Below are positions 1-5,927 of a DNA stretch of 8,293 bases, one piece after another. Source of the stretch: Oscillospiraceae bacterium (GTDB taxonomy: Bacteria; Bacillota; Clostridia; Christensenellales; Aristaeellaceae). Within the stretch, counting starts at the first letter, position 1, and every line of letters starts with the position of its first letter. The notes beneath the pieces are model-generated. The model searched no databases, was not told the origin of the DNA, and saw nothing but the letters and a program-made list of their open reading frames with translations. The translations under genes were made by a program, and so were the position numbers. The stretch covers positions 1 through 8,293 of the forward strand of contig JAITDK010000157.1 of the NCBI GenBank assembly GCA_031282605.1. The letters run 5' to 3'.

Positions 1-594
1 GCGGCTTTCTGCGGCGCACACGTCGAACGGGCGGTACGTTTCGTTCGGGAGTCCGCTTGTGTAGTATTCGTGAATGGCCAACTCGGCCTTGCCGTCAGCG
101 CCGGGCGTGACGTCCGCGATGAACGGGAACGGCCTTACCTCGCGGAAATTCCAGCGCGCGTTCGTGGCGAATTCGCCCGCTATGCCCTTAAACAGCAGTT
201 TGCCCAGGAAATTCAGGCCGACCTCTAGCTCGTCCGCCGCGCGCACGTCCGCGCCTTCGTGCATTTCGGGTTCATACGTCACGCGCAGGGAGACGCCGTC
301 TAGCAGCACGCGGAGGATCTGTTCGCCGTCGTATGTGAACCGCGCGATTCCTTTGGGCGTGTGGACGGTCAATACGGCTTCGTCGGCCTCGTACCAGAAA
401 GGCAGCGTTTCCGCGCCGCGCAGGAACGACAGCTCCATCAGACTGGGCCGCTTGTTCCCGACCGGCTCGCTGCGCAGGTGCGTAAGATAGAGTTTGCCGT
501 CTTGCGGATTCTGATATACCGATATGAACGCGCCCTTGCGCGTGAACGGCACGCCGGTGAGATCGAGCGGTTGGTTGCTTCCAAAGAGTATCAT
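1..594 (-). CDS. Glycoside hydrolase-like protein, paralogue of the upstream gene (partial, C-terminus beyond window)
   Basis: The frame is open from an ATG at 594 to the left edge, giving 198 residues with no stop, so only the N-terminal part is seen. I infer a carbohydrate-active enzyme because the visible part aligns with the N-terminal region of the neighbouring (alpha/alpha)6-barrel hydrolase. LDLTGVPFTRKG (residues 10-21) matches LDLSVVPFSRR there, and a beta-rich stretch around LRVTYEP matches LRFHIAFEP. The end, AAESR, falls where the neighbour has ARENR, just before its catalytic barrel. No catalytic residue lies inside the window. Only one base separates this start from the upstream stop, so the two genes form an operon. 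An AAAGGAGG sequence lies within the upstream coding end, 12 nt from the ATG, which is slightly long. There is no signal peptide, suggesting a cytoplasmic protein. The substrate is unknown. The gene is certain; the function is moderately so. Confidence 0.8.
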   Translation of the reverse strand, partial: MILFGSNQPLDLTGVPFTRKGAFISVYQNPQDGKLYLTHLRSEPVGNKRPSLMELSFLRGAETLPFWYEADEAVLTVHTPKGIARFTYDGEQILRVLLDGVSLRVTYEPEMHEGADVRAADELEVGLNFLGKLLFKGIAGEFATNARWNFREVRPFPFIADVTPGADGKAELAIHEYYTSGLPNETYRPFDVCAAESR

Positions 595-595
595 G

Positions 596-2470
596 TTATG
601 ATTGCGCCTCCTTTCCGGCGGATTCAGCCTCGCGTTTCGCATCGCGTTCCTGTTCCGCGCGCCAGAGCAGGCTGCCGAGTATCAGGAACACGCCCGCACC
701 CCAACTGCCGTAACCGCCTGGCATCCAGCGCATACCTTCCTTCATCGGCGGGAGCACGGCGCGCGCGCCGGTCGGCTTCGGGTTTTTCTGAGGCAGGCTG
801 CGGAAGATGGTCTGCGGGCCGACGTCCAGCGCGGCTTCCAGGATATTGCGCGCGTTCGCCGCCGCGACGTCCTTCTGATCCGCGTTCCACAGTCCGACTG
901 TCATCATCAACTGGACGGGGGCCAAAATCATCCCCAGCATGAAGGAACCATACGTCACGTCGTACAGCGGGCTTTTCTGGCTTTCGGACGCGAAACCCGT
1001 GTGAGTGAAGAATGTCTCGGGATCGTAAACCGCCCGACCGATGGCGTTTCGAATTTCTTCCGGCAGGCGCATACCCAGTATGATGGGCTGATACACCGCG
1101 ATGGATTCCACGTCGAGGATCTCGCGCGTGTCTTCCTTTATACAGATGAACTTGCGCCCGTTCCATAATGTGCGCAGCATCTTCTCCAGCATCGTCTTCG
1201 ACTTGGACAGCCATTCGGCGGATTCCGCGTCCCGCCCCAACCGCTTTGCGAGCTTGCCGCACGCTTCCATTAATAAGATGAGGAATGCCGCCAAATCCGG
1301 CGCGATCACGGGCATCCCCTTTGAGAAGATGGATGCGTCGTCCCAGCCGGACTCGTCGCCATGCACGTAGGCGCACAGTCCGTCATGGTCGCGGTCGCGG
1401 AACGTCAGCCAGTATGTCGCCCAGCGGCACATGGGCGTGTAGAGCTTTTCGGCGTGCGCGACGGTTAGCGCGTCCAACCCCACGCGGTCTAAGATGTAGC
1501 TCAACGCGAATCCCTGGAAGGGCGGTTTCGGCGCAAGCATCGTCACATATCGATCGGACACGCTGTCCGGGATCATGCCGTGCGCGTCCTGCTGGGTGAA
1601 CATCGAGTACAGCAGGGCTACCGCAAGGTCGAGATCCCGCCATAGCGCCATCGCGTGATAGCTTTGGTGCCAGCCCATCGCGCGCATCAGCCCGCCCGTG
1701 CGCAGGAAATAGATCATGGGGACTTTAACCTGCCCTTTGGGCGCTAGATAGCAGATCCAGACGACATACGCCGCAAACAATCGCAGGTGCGCGTATTTCT
1801 CGGGCACGGGTTCGTATGTACTCGCCCAACGGTCGAAGTCGGCGCGGTTTTCCCGCGCCAGTGCATCCACGTCGCCTAGCGATTCAGGCCGCTCGGCCAG
1901 CTCGTACGCGTACTGCACATAACCCAAAAGATCGCCGCCGTCCGGCGACCAGTCGATGTCCGTCTCCTCGGGCAGTATGCGCCACGCGTCCCAATGGCCG
2001 TCGTTCGTCTGAGAACCCTTCACGGCCTCGAACAGGAACGCGCCAATCGTCGGGAACGCGGCGTACACCGTGCCGTCCAGCCGATCCATAAACTGCTCAT
2101 GCGGCTCGAACGCGATATGGAATCGCAGCCCCAAACCGCCGCTTGCGCGGAAAAGCAGACGCTCGTACCCGTCGAACACAACCTCGACGCTGCCATACGC
2201 GCCGTCGTCCGCCGCGATCGTCAGCTTGCCGGGGTCGCACTGGTAACGGCATTCGACGGGCTGCCCAGCGCGCGTGGGCGTGAAGCGGATCAGGTTGTAG
2301 CGGCTGGATCCGTCGGTTACGGAATTGGTGTAGCTGATGAAGAAGGATTTTGTGTCCGGCGCGTCGCCGTCCAGCAACACATAGCCGTACAGCACCATCA
2401 GCCGCGCCAGCCTGCGGCTGAACGGCACGACGGATAAATCCAGATGTTCGATGGAATATTTCGGGTTCAA
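596..2470 (-). CDS. (alpha/alpha)6-barrel glycoside hydrolase, GH63/GH37/MGH1-like
   Basis: This is probably an inverting exo-glycosidase acting in the cytoplasm, since there is no signal peptide. With the TTG start at 2470 it has 624 residues. Residues 1 to about 220 are beta-rich, consistent with the N-terminal sandwich seen in such enzymes. The helical remainder carries ESGWDDAS at about 373-380, which resembles the ESGWD-S signature of GH37 trehalases and the equivalent GH63/mannosylglycerate hydrolase segment. By analogy Asp377 would be the general acid. Glu578 in PMKEGMRW is a possible base, which is inference only. I prefer TTG 2470 over a TTG at 2536 because AAGGGAGG ends 7 nt before it; the 22 residues lost are polar and low in family character. 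It is followed after one base by a paralogue. The substrate cannot be read from the sequence. The fold class is fairly sure; the family number is not. Confidence 0.85.
   Translation of the reverse strand: MNPKYSIEHLDLSVVPFSRRLARLMVLYGYVLLDGDAPDTKSFFISYTNSVTDGSSRYNLIRFTPTRAGQPVECRYQCDPGKLTIAADDGAYGSVEVVFDGYERLLFRASGGLGLRFHIAFEPHEQFMDRLDGTVYAAFPTIGAFLFEAVKGSQTNDGHWDAWRILPEETDIDWSPDGGDLLGYVQYAYELAERPESLGDVDALARENRADFDRWASTYEPVPEKYAHLRLFAAYVVWICYLAPKGQVKVPMIYFLRTGGLMRAMGWHQSYHAMALWRDLDLAVALLYSMFTQQDAHGMIPDSVSDRYVTMLAPKPPFQGFALSYILDRVGLDALTVAHAEKLYTPMCRWATYWLTFRDRDHDGLCAYVHGDESGWDDASIFSKGMPVIAPDLAAFLILLMEACGKLAKRLGRDAESAEWLSKSKTMLEKMLRTLWNGRKFICIKEDTREILDVESIAVYQPIILGMRLPEEIRNAIGRAVYDPETFFTHTGFASESQKSPLYDVTYGSFMLGMILAPVQLMMTVGLWNADQKDVAAANARNILEAALDVGPQTIFRSLPQKNPKPTGARAVLPPMKEGMRWMPGGYGSWGAGVFLILGSLLWRAEQERDAKREAESAGKEAQS
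607..614 (-). promoter_or_regulatory. Ribosome binding site of the partial hydrolase gene
   Basis: AAAGGAGG reads on the minus strand 12 nt before the ATG at 594. It lies inside the last codons of the upstream hydrolase, which fits translational coupling of the pair. Confidence 0.7.
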
Positions 2471-2477
2471 TCGATAA

Positions 2478-2485
2478 CCTCCCTT
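2478..2485 (-). promoter_or_regulatory. Ribosome binding site that decides a TTG start
   Basis: AAGGGAGG on the minus strand lies 7 nt before the TTG at 2470. The longer in-frame TTG at 2536 has no comparable site, and the homology to the paralogue begins only after 2470. This supports initiation at 2470. Confidence 0.7.
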
Positions 2486-2517
2486 GGGGACGGCGGGTTT
2501 TGGTTTGTTCTCTCGAT

Positions 2518-2532
2518 CGATTCCTTGAATCG
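2518..2532. repeat. Inverted repeat, candidate operator of the hydrolase operon
   Basis: CGATTC-CTT-GAATCG is a perfect 6-3-6 inverted repeat about 48 bp upstream of the TTG start. Its left arm lies inside GATCGATTCC (2515-2524), which recurs at 2573-2582. It has operator size and symmetry, but no regulator is known and a chance occurrence is possible. Confidence 0.3.
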
Positions 2533-2600
2533 GCAAACTTCATCGGAAACCATCATGTCGAATTACCTTTCAGATCGATTCCCACGATCCATCGACTCCT

Positions 2601-2609
2601 ACAATACCA
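2601..2609 (-). promoter_or_regulatory. Weak candidate extended -10 element for the hydrolase operon
   Basis: The minus strand reads TGGTATTGT, a TGn extension followed by a 4/6 match to TATAAT. There is no good -35 at 16-18 nt. Transcription from here would leave a leader of about 125 nt that includes the inverted repeat at 2518-2532. Confidence 0.22.
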
Positions 2610-2737
2610 TGATAGCGCGTATCGAAATGAAATTCATGGCGAAAATGCGGCGGTTTCCATCAATATTTTGCACAAGGATGGATTTGCTGGAAAAACGATG
2701 GAGGAATTCTATCGATACAGCCGAATATGATGTAAGA

Positions 2738-2747
2738 ACCGTACGGT
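2738..2747. repeat. 10-bp perfect palindrome in the PNPOx-like gene leader region
   Basis: ACCGTACGGT is self-complementary and lies about 90 bp upstream of the ATG at 2838. It could be a dimeric regulator site. There is no second copy in the window. Confidence 0.25.
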
Positions 2748-2837
2748 CTGCAGGAGGCGAACCCCCGGCGGCGCGGTGGCAAACCCGGAAAACGAATCCG
2801 GAAACAAACCAGGAGTAATGAAGGGAGCGCACATACC

Positions 2838-3233
2838 ATGGAAGAAGTCTTGAAGTTTTTGCAGGAAGCCGGCACCTTTTACATCGCGACCGACGAGGGC
2901 GGGCAGCCGCGCGTGAGGCCGTTCGGCGCGACCACGATCATCGACGGCAAGCTCTATTTTTGCACGAATAACAAAAAGCCCGTTTGGAAGCAGCTGCTGG
3001 CCAATCCAAAGACGGAAATCTCCGCGACGACCAAGGACGGCTCGTGGATTCGCATAGCAGGTGAAGCCGTGCAGGACGACAGCGACGCGTCGCGTCAAGC
3101 CATGCTGGACGCCATTCCGATGCTAAAGGGTATGTACCACGTCGGCGACGGCACCTACGAGGTGTTCTACCTAAAGAACGCCACCGCCAAAATCGAGAGC
3201 TTCGCCGCCCCGCCGAAGGAATACAAGTTCTAA
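2838..3233 (+). CDS. PNPOx-like FMN-binding split-barrel protein (pyridoxamine 5'-phosphate oxidase family)
   Basis: This is a small cytoplasmic flavin- or cofactor-binding protein of 131 residues, the usual size for the short single-domain branch of the PNPOx-like family (COG5015 type). Visible family features are the opening strand pair GTFYIATDEGGQPRVRPFG (12-30), where the Arg-Pro-Phe-Gly segment is typical of the cofactor site. Then come the strand LYFCTNN (39-45), the helix KPVWKQLLANPKTEIS (47-62) and the strand WIRIAGEA (70-77). The C-terminal YEVFYLKNATAKIESF (107-122) also fits the family. True PdxH is longer, so vitamin B6 oxidation should not be assumed. Family members include nitroimidazole-reductase-like and redox proteins of unknown substrate. 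The ATG is preceded by AAGGGAG about 10 nt upstream. The gene appears monocistronic, divergent from the hydrolase operon and convergent with the MFS gene. Confidence 0.9.
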   Translation: MEEVLKFLQEAGTFYIATDEGGQPRVRPFGATTIIDGKLYFCTNNKKPVWKQLLANPKTEISATTKDGSWIRIAGEAVQDDSDASRQAMLDAIPMLKGMYHVGDGTYEVFYLKNATAKIESFAAPPKEYKF

Positions 3234-3293
3234 GACGCGCTTAGAGCCTATTCGAAAACCACGCGGCGGGTTGGAACGGGAAAACTATACGAA

Positions 3294-3333
3294 AAGGCCG
3301 CCTCACCGCCGAAAACAGCGGTGGGACGGCCTT
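3294..3333. terminator. Hairpin terminator, best oriented for the MFS transcript, possibly bidirectional
   Basis: Two 16-nt arms (3294-3309 and 3318-3333) pair with one C-A mismatch and one G-U wobble around an 8-nt loop. The outer ends are AAGGCCG and CGGCCTT. On the minus strand the stem is followed by TTTTCG and further T-rich sequence, so it should end the transcript arriving from the MFS gene, whose stop is about 60 bp upstream. On the plus strand the tail is only CTTCTCC, so termination of the PNPOx-like gene is plausible but weaker. Confidence 0.8.
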
Positions 3334-3391
3334 CTCCAATCATGGGAAACCTTAACGGTATGGATTATGCTTCCGGCGAACTTGACTATTG

Positions 3392-4609
3392 TTATGGCGA
3401 AGGGTTGTTTTCATTGACTCTTAGCAATTGTGCGCCTATTATTAGTATTATCGGAAATAGAATAGCCGTGAACAAACCGGTTTTCAGCCCGGATTGACCT
3501 ATTCCGGTCAGCGCGCCACGATCGACCGCGCCCGCCGCCGTGCTGACCAGCAGCGGTCCCAGCGTACATCCCGTATCCCCGCCTAGCGCTAAAGCCGCGA
3601 ACAGCGCGGTTCCGCCCTCGGGCATCCTTCTCGCCGACAAGCTCAGCATTCCCGGCCACATCAGCCCGACCGTAAATCCGCAGCACGCGCACCCAACCAG
3701 CGACAGGAACGGATTCCTCGACAACGCCGCCAATAGATAGCATCCCACACACGCGGCCGCGCTGACCGACAACGCCTTAACCAGATTTACACTCGAGCCT
3801 TTCACTCCGTACCACGCGCGCGTTATGCCCATCGCTATCGCGAACGCGCACGGCCCCAGTAAATCCCCCAGCGACTTGGTCACGCCCAACCCCGTCTCGG
3901 CAAAGTAAGACGCCCACTGCGCCATCGATATCTCCGATGCGCCCGACGCCGCCATCATTACAAACAACAGCGGGAACAGCCTGTTCCCAACAAGCCGCTT
4001 AATCGATATAGGTTCCGCGTCTCCAGGCAGCGCCGCGAACGGCGCGCGCAGGAACAATATGAACGCCGCCGCCGGAACGCACGCCCCGATAATCGCCAGC
4101 GCCGGCCAAGCGCCGGGCGGGCACATGAAAAAGAACGCGGCGCTCATCAGCGCTACGCCAGCCTGCCCCCAACAGTAGAATGAATGCAGGAAACTCATAG
4201 ACGCGGCTTTGTCGCCGCTGGGCAGGCTCTCAAGGATGGGGCTGATCAGAACCTCGATCAGCCCGCCGCCTATCGCGCCCAATATCGTCGCCATGCACAG
4301 CCCCGCAAACGGGTTGGGCATTATCCTCGGGAATATCGCTAAACCTATCAGCCCAAGCGCCGCGCACAACTCGCTGGCCAGCGCCAATAATCGGACGCCT
4401 ATACGCGCCGCGTACTTTACCGCCAGCGCGTCGACAGTCATCTGCGTAATGAAGTTCAGCGCGATCAACGCGCCTATTCGCTCAACCGTGACGCCGAACT
4501 CGCGCTGAAACGTTAGGAACAGCATCGGCGCGAGGTTGTTGACTACCGCCTGCACGATGAAACTAATGTAACACGCCTTGCGCGTGCGGTTATAGTTGAC
4601 GACGCGCAT
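3392..4609 (-). CDS. MFS transporter, possibly sugar type
   Basis: This is a membrane transporter of 405 residues, the standard length for 12 transmembrane helices. Hydrophobic segments are spread through the whole chain and a more polar central loop lies near residues 190-210, splitting two six-helix halves. A degenerate motif-A-like segment follows helix 2 (Asp60, then AARIGVR at 67-73). HSFYCWGQ (142-149) and GFTVGLMWPG (311-320) resemble segments of fucose-permease-like MFS proteins, so a sugar or related small polar solute is likely, but this is inference. The ATG lies one base after the hpf stop. The GGAGG at 4616-4620 sits in the last hpf codons with 6-nt spacing, so translation is probably coupled to hpf. 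The transcript ends at the hairpin at 3294-3333. No substrate can be assigned. Confidence 0.88.
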   Translation of the reverse strand: MRVVNYNRTRKACYISFIVQAVVNNLAPMLFLTFQREFGVTVERIGALIALNFITQMTVDALAVKYAARIGVRLLALASELCAALGLIGLAIFPRIMPNPFAGLCMATILGAIGGGLIEVLISPILESLPSGDKAASMSFLHSFYCWGQAGVALMSAAFFFMCPPGAWPALAIIGACVPAAAFILFLRAPFAALPGDAEPISIKRLVGNRLFPLLFVMMAASGASEISMAQWASYFAETGLGVTKSLGDLLGPCAFAIAMGITRAWYGVKGSSVNLVKALSVSAAACVGCYLLAALSRNPFLSLVGCACCGFTVGLMWPGMLSLSARRMPEGGTALFAALALGGDTGCTLGPLLVSTAAGAVDRGALTGIGQSGLKTGLFTAILFPIILIIGAQLLRVNENNPSP

Positions 4610-4610
4610 A

Positions 4611-5150
4611 TTACGCCTCCGGTTCGAGCATTCCGATACTGCCGTCCTTGCGCTTGTACAGCACGCAGGTTTGGCTTGTGTCGCTGTTCACAAACACGAA
4701 GAACGCGTGACCCAGCATATCAAACTGCTCGATAGCGTCTTCGATGACCATCGGCTTGATCGGGAACTGCTTCGTGCGCGATACGTACCGCGCCTCCGGC
4801 TCTTCGGCGGGATACTCGTCGATGAATTCGCCTTCCTCGGGCTTGAACGCATCCACGCGCAGCCGTTTCTCCAGACGCGTGCGATGACGGTGGATTTGTC
4901 GCTCTATCTTCGCCAGCGCGAGATCCACCGACTGGTACATATCGTCCGTGTAGTCCTCAGCGCGCAGCACGCCGCTGTCGAACGGTATCGTTATCTCGCA
5001 ACCCTTAAGGCCAACGTGTTCGGCGGACAGGCGCACCCGCGCCTCGACATCCTGCAGGAAATACCGGGACAGTTTGTCGATCTTGCGTTCGATCCTTGCG
5101 CGCAGTCTCTGCGACACTTCGTAATTCTTCGCGCTGAATATAATGCGCAT
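4611..5150 (-). CDS. hpf: Ribosome hibernation promoting factor, long form
   Basis: It binds the 30S decoding channel in stationary phase or stress and, through its C-terminal dimerisation domain, drives 100S ribosome dimers in the cytoplasm. The 179 residues match the long HPF class. The N-terminal domain (1 to about 95) begins MRIIFSAKNYEVS and ends in the basic helix KIERQIHRHRTRLEKR. An acidic linker covers about 104-120. The C-terminal domain (about 123-179) has the hallmark run VSRTKQFPIKP, AIEQFDMLGHAFFVFVN and LYKRKDGSIGMLEPE. AAGGGAGGT (5157-5165) precedes the ATG. It lies 82 bp after bioY, and a sigma-H-like promoter is visible in that gap. In Bacillus subtilis the orthologue (yvyD) is known to respond to sigma-H and sigma-B. 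The following MFS gene starts one base after its stop. Confidence 0.96.
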   Translation of the reverse strand: MRIIFSAKNYEVSQRLRARIERKIDKLSRYFLQDVEARVRLSAEHVGLKGCEITIPFDSGVLRAEDYTDDMYQSVDLALAKIERQIHRHRTRLEKRLRVDAFKPEEGEFIDEYPAEEPEARYVSRTKQFPIKPMVIEDAIEQFDMLGHAFFVFVNSDTSQTCVLYKRKDGSIGMLEPEA

Positions 5151-5193
5151 GGCGAAACCTCCCTTGTTTATGTTATCTGGAGTTATATTGTTA

Positions 5194-5222
5194 TAGTTCG
5201 CTGCGCGGGGAAGGATTCCTTC
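5194..5222 (-). promoter_or_regulatory. Candidate sigma-H-type promoter of hpf
   Basis: On the minus strand GAAGGAATC (5214-5222), 11 nt, then AGCGAACTA (5194-5202) matches the Bacillus sigma-H pattern RnAGGAwWW-N11/12-RnnGAATww at all but one position in each element. It sits 44 bp upstream of the hpf start, and no convincing sigma-A promoter is seen in this gap. The -35 element overlaps the near-palindrome GAAGGAATCCTTC, so chance similarity remains possible. Confidence 0.4.
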
Positions 5223-5232
5223 ATGATTTGCG

Positions 5233-5829
5233 TCAGCGCGTGAAAAGAGAAGGCGCGGCGCGGCGCAATCCCCTTGTCGTCAGAGCGGCCAACACAGCCT
5301 TCAACGAGTCCAGCGGCATGAACGCGAGGAAGTACACCGCAAACAACCTCCCCACCGCAACTGGATTGCCCAGTATCGCCTGCTGAATGGCGATGAACGG
5401 CAGCGCGATCGCATAGCAGGCCGCCACGCCCGCGAACGCCGCGATGAATTCCCAATACGGTTCCTTCGTCAGCGTCATTCCGCTGATCCACCCGGAGACG
5501 CCCGCCGCAGCGACGAAGCCCAGCAGATATCCGCCCTCCGGCGTGGCAAGCGCGCCGAATCCGCCGCCACGCGAGAACACAGGCATCCCCATCAGTCCGA
5601 TCAGCAGGTACACGGCCAGCGCGAACACGCCATCCACCGCACCCAACAGCAGCCCGACGGTCAACACCATATACACCTGCGCCGTGAACATAACCGGCGC
5701 GAACCCCAGCGGGAATCGTATAAACGTCGCTATAACGACCATCGCCGCCGCCAACGCTACGCGCGTTATTCGAATCGCAGGGAACGGCTTGGTTATGTGC
5801 GTCGGCTTGCGGCCGGTTGTCTTGACCAT
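5233..5829 (-). CDS. bioY: BioY biotin transporter, substrate-binding S component of an ECF transporter
   Basis: This membrane protein captures biotin and works with an ECF energising module (EcfT plus two ATPases). That module is not encoded here, so a shared group II module elsewhere in the genome is likely. The 198 residues match the family, with about six transmembrane segments after a short basic N-terminus. BioY hallmarks are FAPVMFTAQVYMVLTVGLLLG (43-63, with the conserved T-Q in helix 2), then LMGMPVFSRGGGFGAL (79-94), then TPEGGYLLGF (96-105). The near-C-terminal MPLDSLKAVLAAL (171-183) carries the family's Asp-x-x-Lys (Asp174, Lys177). The ATG is preceded by GAGGTGA (5834-5840). It follows the aldolase gene by 81 bp, with a candidate promoter and BirA-like operator in and around that gap. 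Confidence 0.95.
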   Translation of the reverse strand: MVKTTGRKPTHITKPFPAIRITRVALAAAMVVIATFIRFPLGFAPVMFTAQVYMVLTVGLLLGAVDGVFALAVYLLIGLMGMPVFSRGGGFGALATPEGGYLLGFVAAAGVSGWISGMTLTKEPYWEFIAAFAGVAACYAIALPFIAIQQAILGNPVAVGRLFAVYFLAFMPLDSLKAVLAALTTRGLRRAAPSLFTR

Positions 5830-5853
5830 ACAATCACCTCGACCATTATCGTT

Positions 5854-5868
5854 CGGCGTCTATCGCCG
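5854..5868. repeat. Small hairpin in the bioY leader
   Basis: CGGCG-TCTAT-CGCCG forms a 5-bp stem with a 5-nt loop just after the candidate bioY transcription start. There is no T tract, so it is not a terminator. A role in the leader is unproven. Confidence 0.3.
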
Positions 5869-5873
5869 GGATG

Positions 5874-5902
5874 ATCGTATACCTTTGCTCACGATAAGTC
5901 AA
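5874..5902 (-). promoter_or_regulatory. Candidate sigma-A promoter of bioY
   Basis: The minus strand reads TTGACT (5897-5902), a 17-nt spacer and TACGAT (5874-5879), matching 5/6 and 4/6 of the consensus. A start near 5867 would give a leader of about 38 nt. The -35 lies within the right half of the BirA-like operator at 5896-5927. Confidence 0.5.
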
Positions 5903-5927
5903 CCGAATAATTATAGTTGGTTTACGC
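5896..5927. promoter_or_regulatory. Candidate BirA-type biotin operator upstream of bioY
   Basis: On the minus strand GCGTAAACC, 14 nt, GGTTGACTT forms an inverted repeat. The cores GTAAACC and GGTTGAC are complementary at six of seven positions. The layout resembles the known Firmicutes BirA operator (TTGTTAACC, 14-16 nt, GGTTAACAA), with about six of nine matches per half. The right half covers the bioY -35, as expected for repression. The left half overlaps the last codons of the aldolase gene, where some matches could be coding coincidence. Confidence 0.5.

Larger units (their letters stand above)
2471..2837. other. Intergenic region between divergent hydrolase operon and PNPOx-like gene
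   Basis: This 367-bp stretch has no convincing gene. The open frames crossing it show no recognisable family and lack proper ribosome binding sites. It holds a 15-bp inverted repeat at 2518-2532, a 10-bp direct repeat GATCGATTCC at 2515-2524 and 2573-2582, and a weak extended -10 (minus strand) at 2601-2609. It also holds a 10-bp palindrome at 2738-2747 and the leader of the plus-strand gene. It must contain promoters for both flanking units. For the plus strand the best I see is a TATGAT at 2726-2731 without a good -35. Confidence 0.5.

Noticed and set aside
74..942. Long plus-strand open frames across the hydrolase genes
   Set aside because: They are antisense to well-supported minus-strand genes, rich in Arg/Ala/Pro/Ser as expected for GC-rich shadows, and have no family features.
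2736..2750. GTACGGTTCT-like stretch (minus strand) reminiscent of group II intron sequence
   Set aside because: Only about ten bases match; there is no reverse transcriptase, domain V or intron boundary nearby.
2444..2832. Overlapping open frames on both strands in the intergenic region as a small gene or transposase remnant
   Set aside because: No recognisable domain and no good ribosome binding site, and the composition looks like random translation of regulatory DNA.
3241..3260. TTAGAGCCTATTCGAAAACC resembling an IS5-group terminal end
   Set aside because: No matching inverted end, no target duplication and no transposase in the window.
5211..5222. GAAGGAATCCTTC near-palindrome as a terminator between bioY and hpf
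   Set aside because: The stem is too short and has no T tract; it is better read as part of the candidate sigma-H -35.
5183..5833. A 216-residue minus-strand frame overlapping bioY
   Set aside because: It is a frame-shifted shadow of bioY, which has clear family motifs and a proper ribosome binding site.
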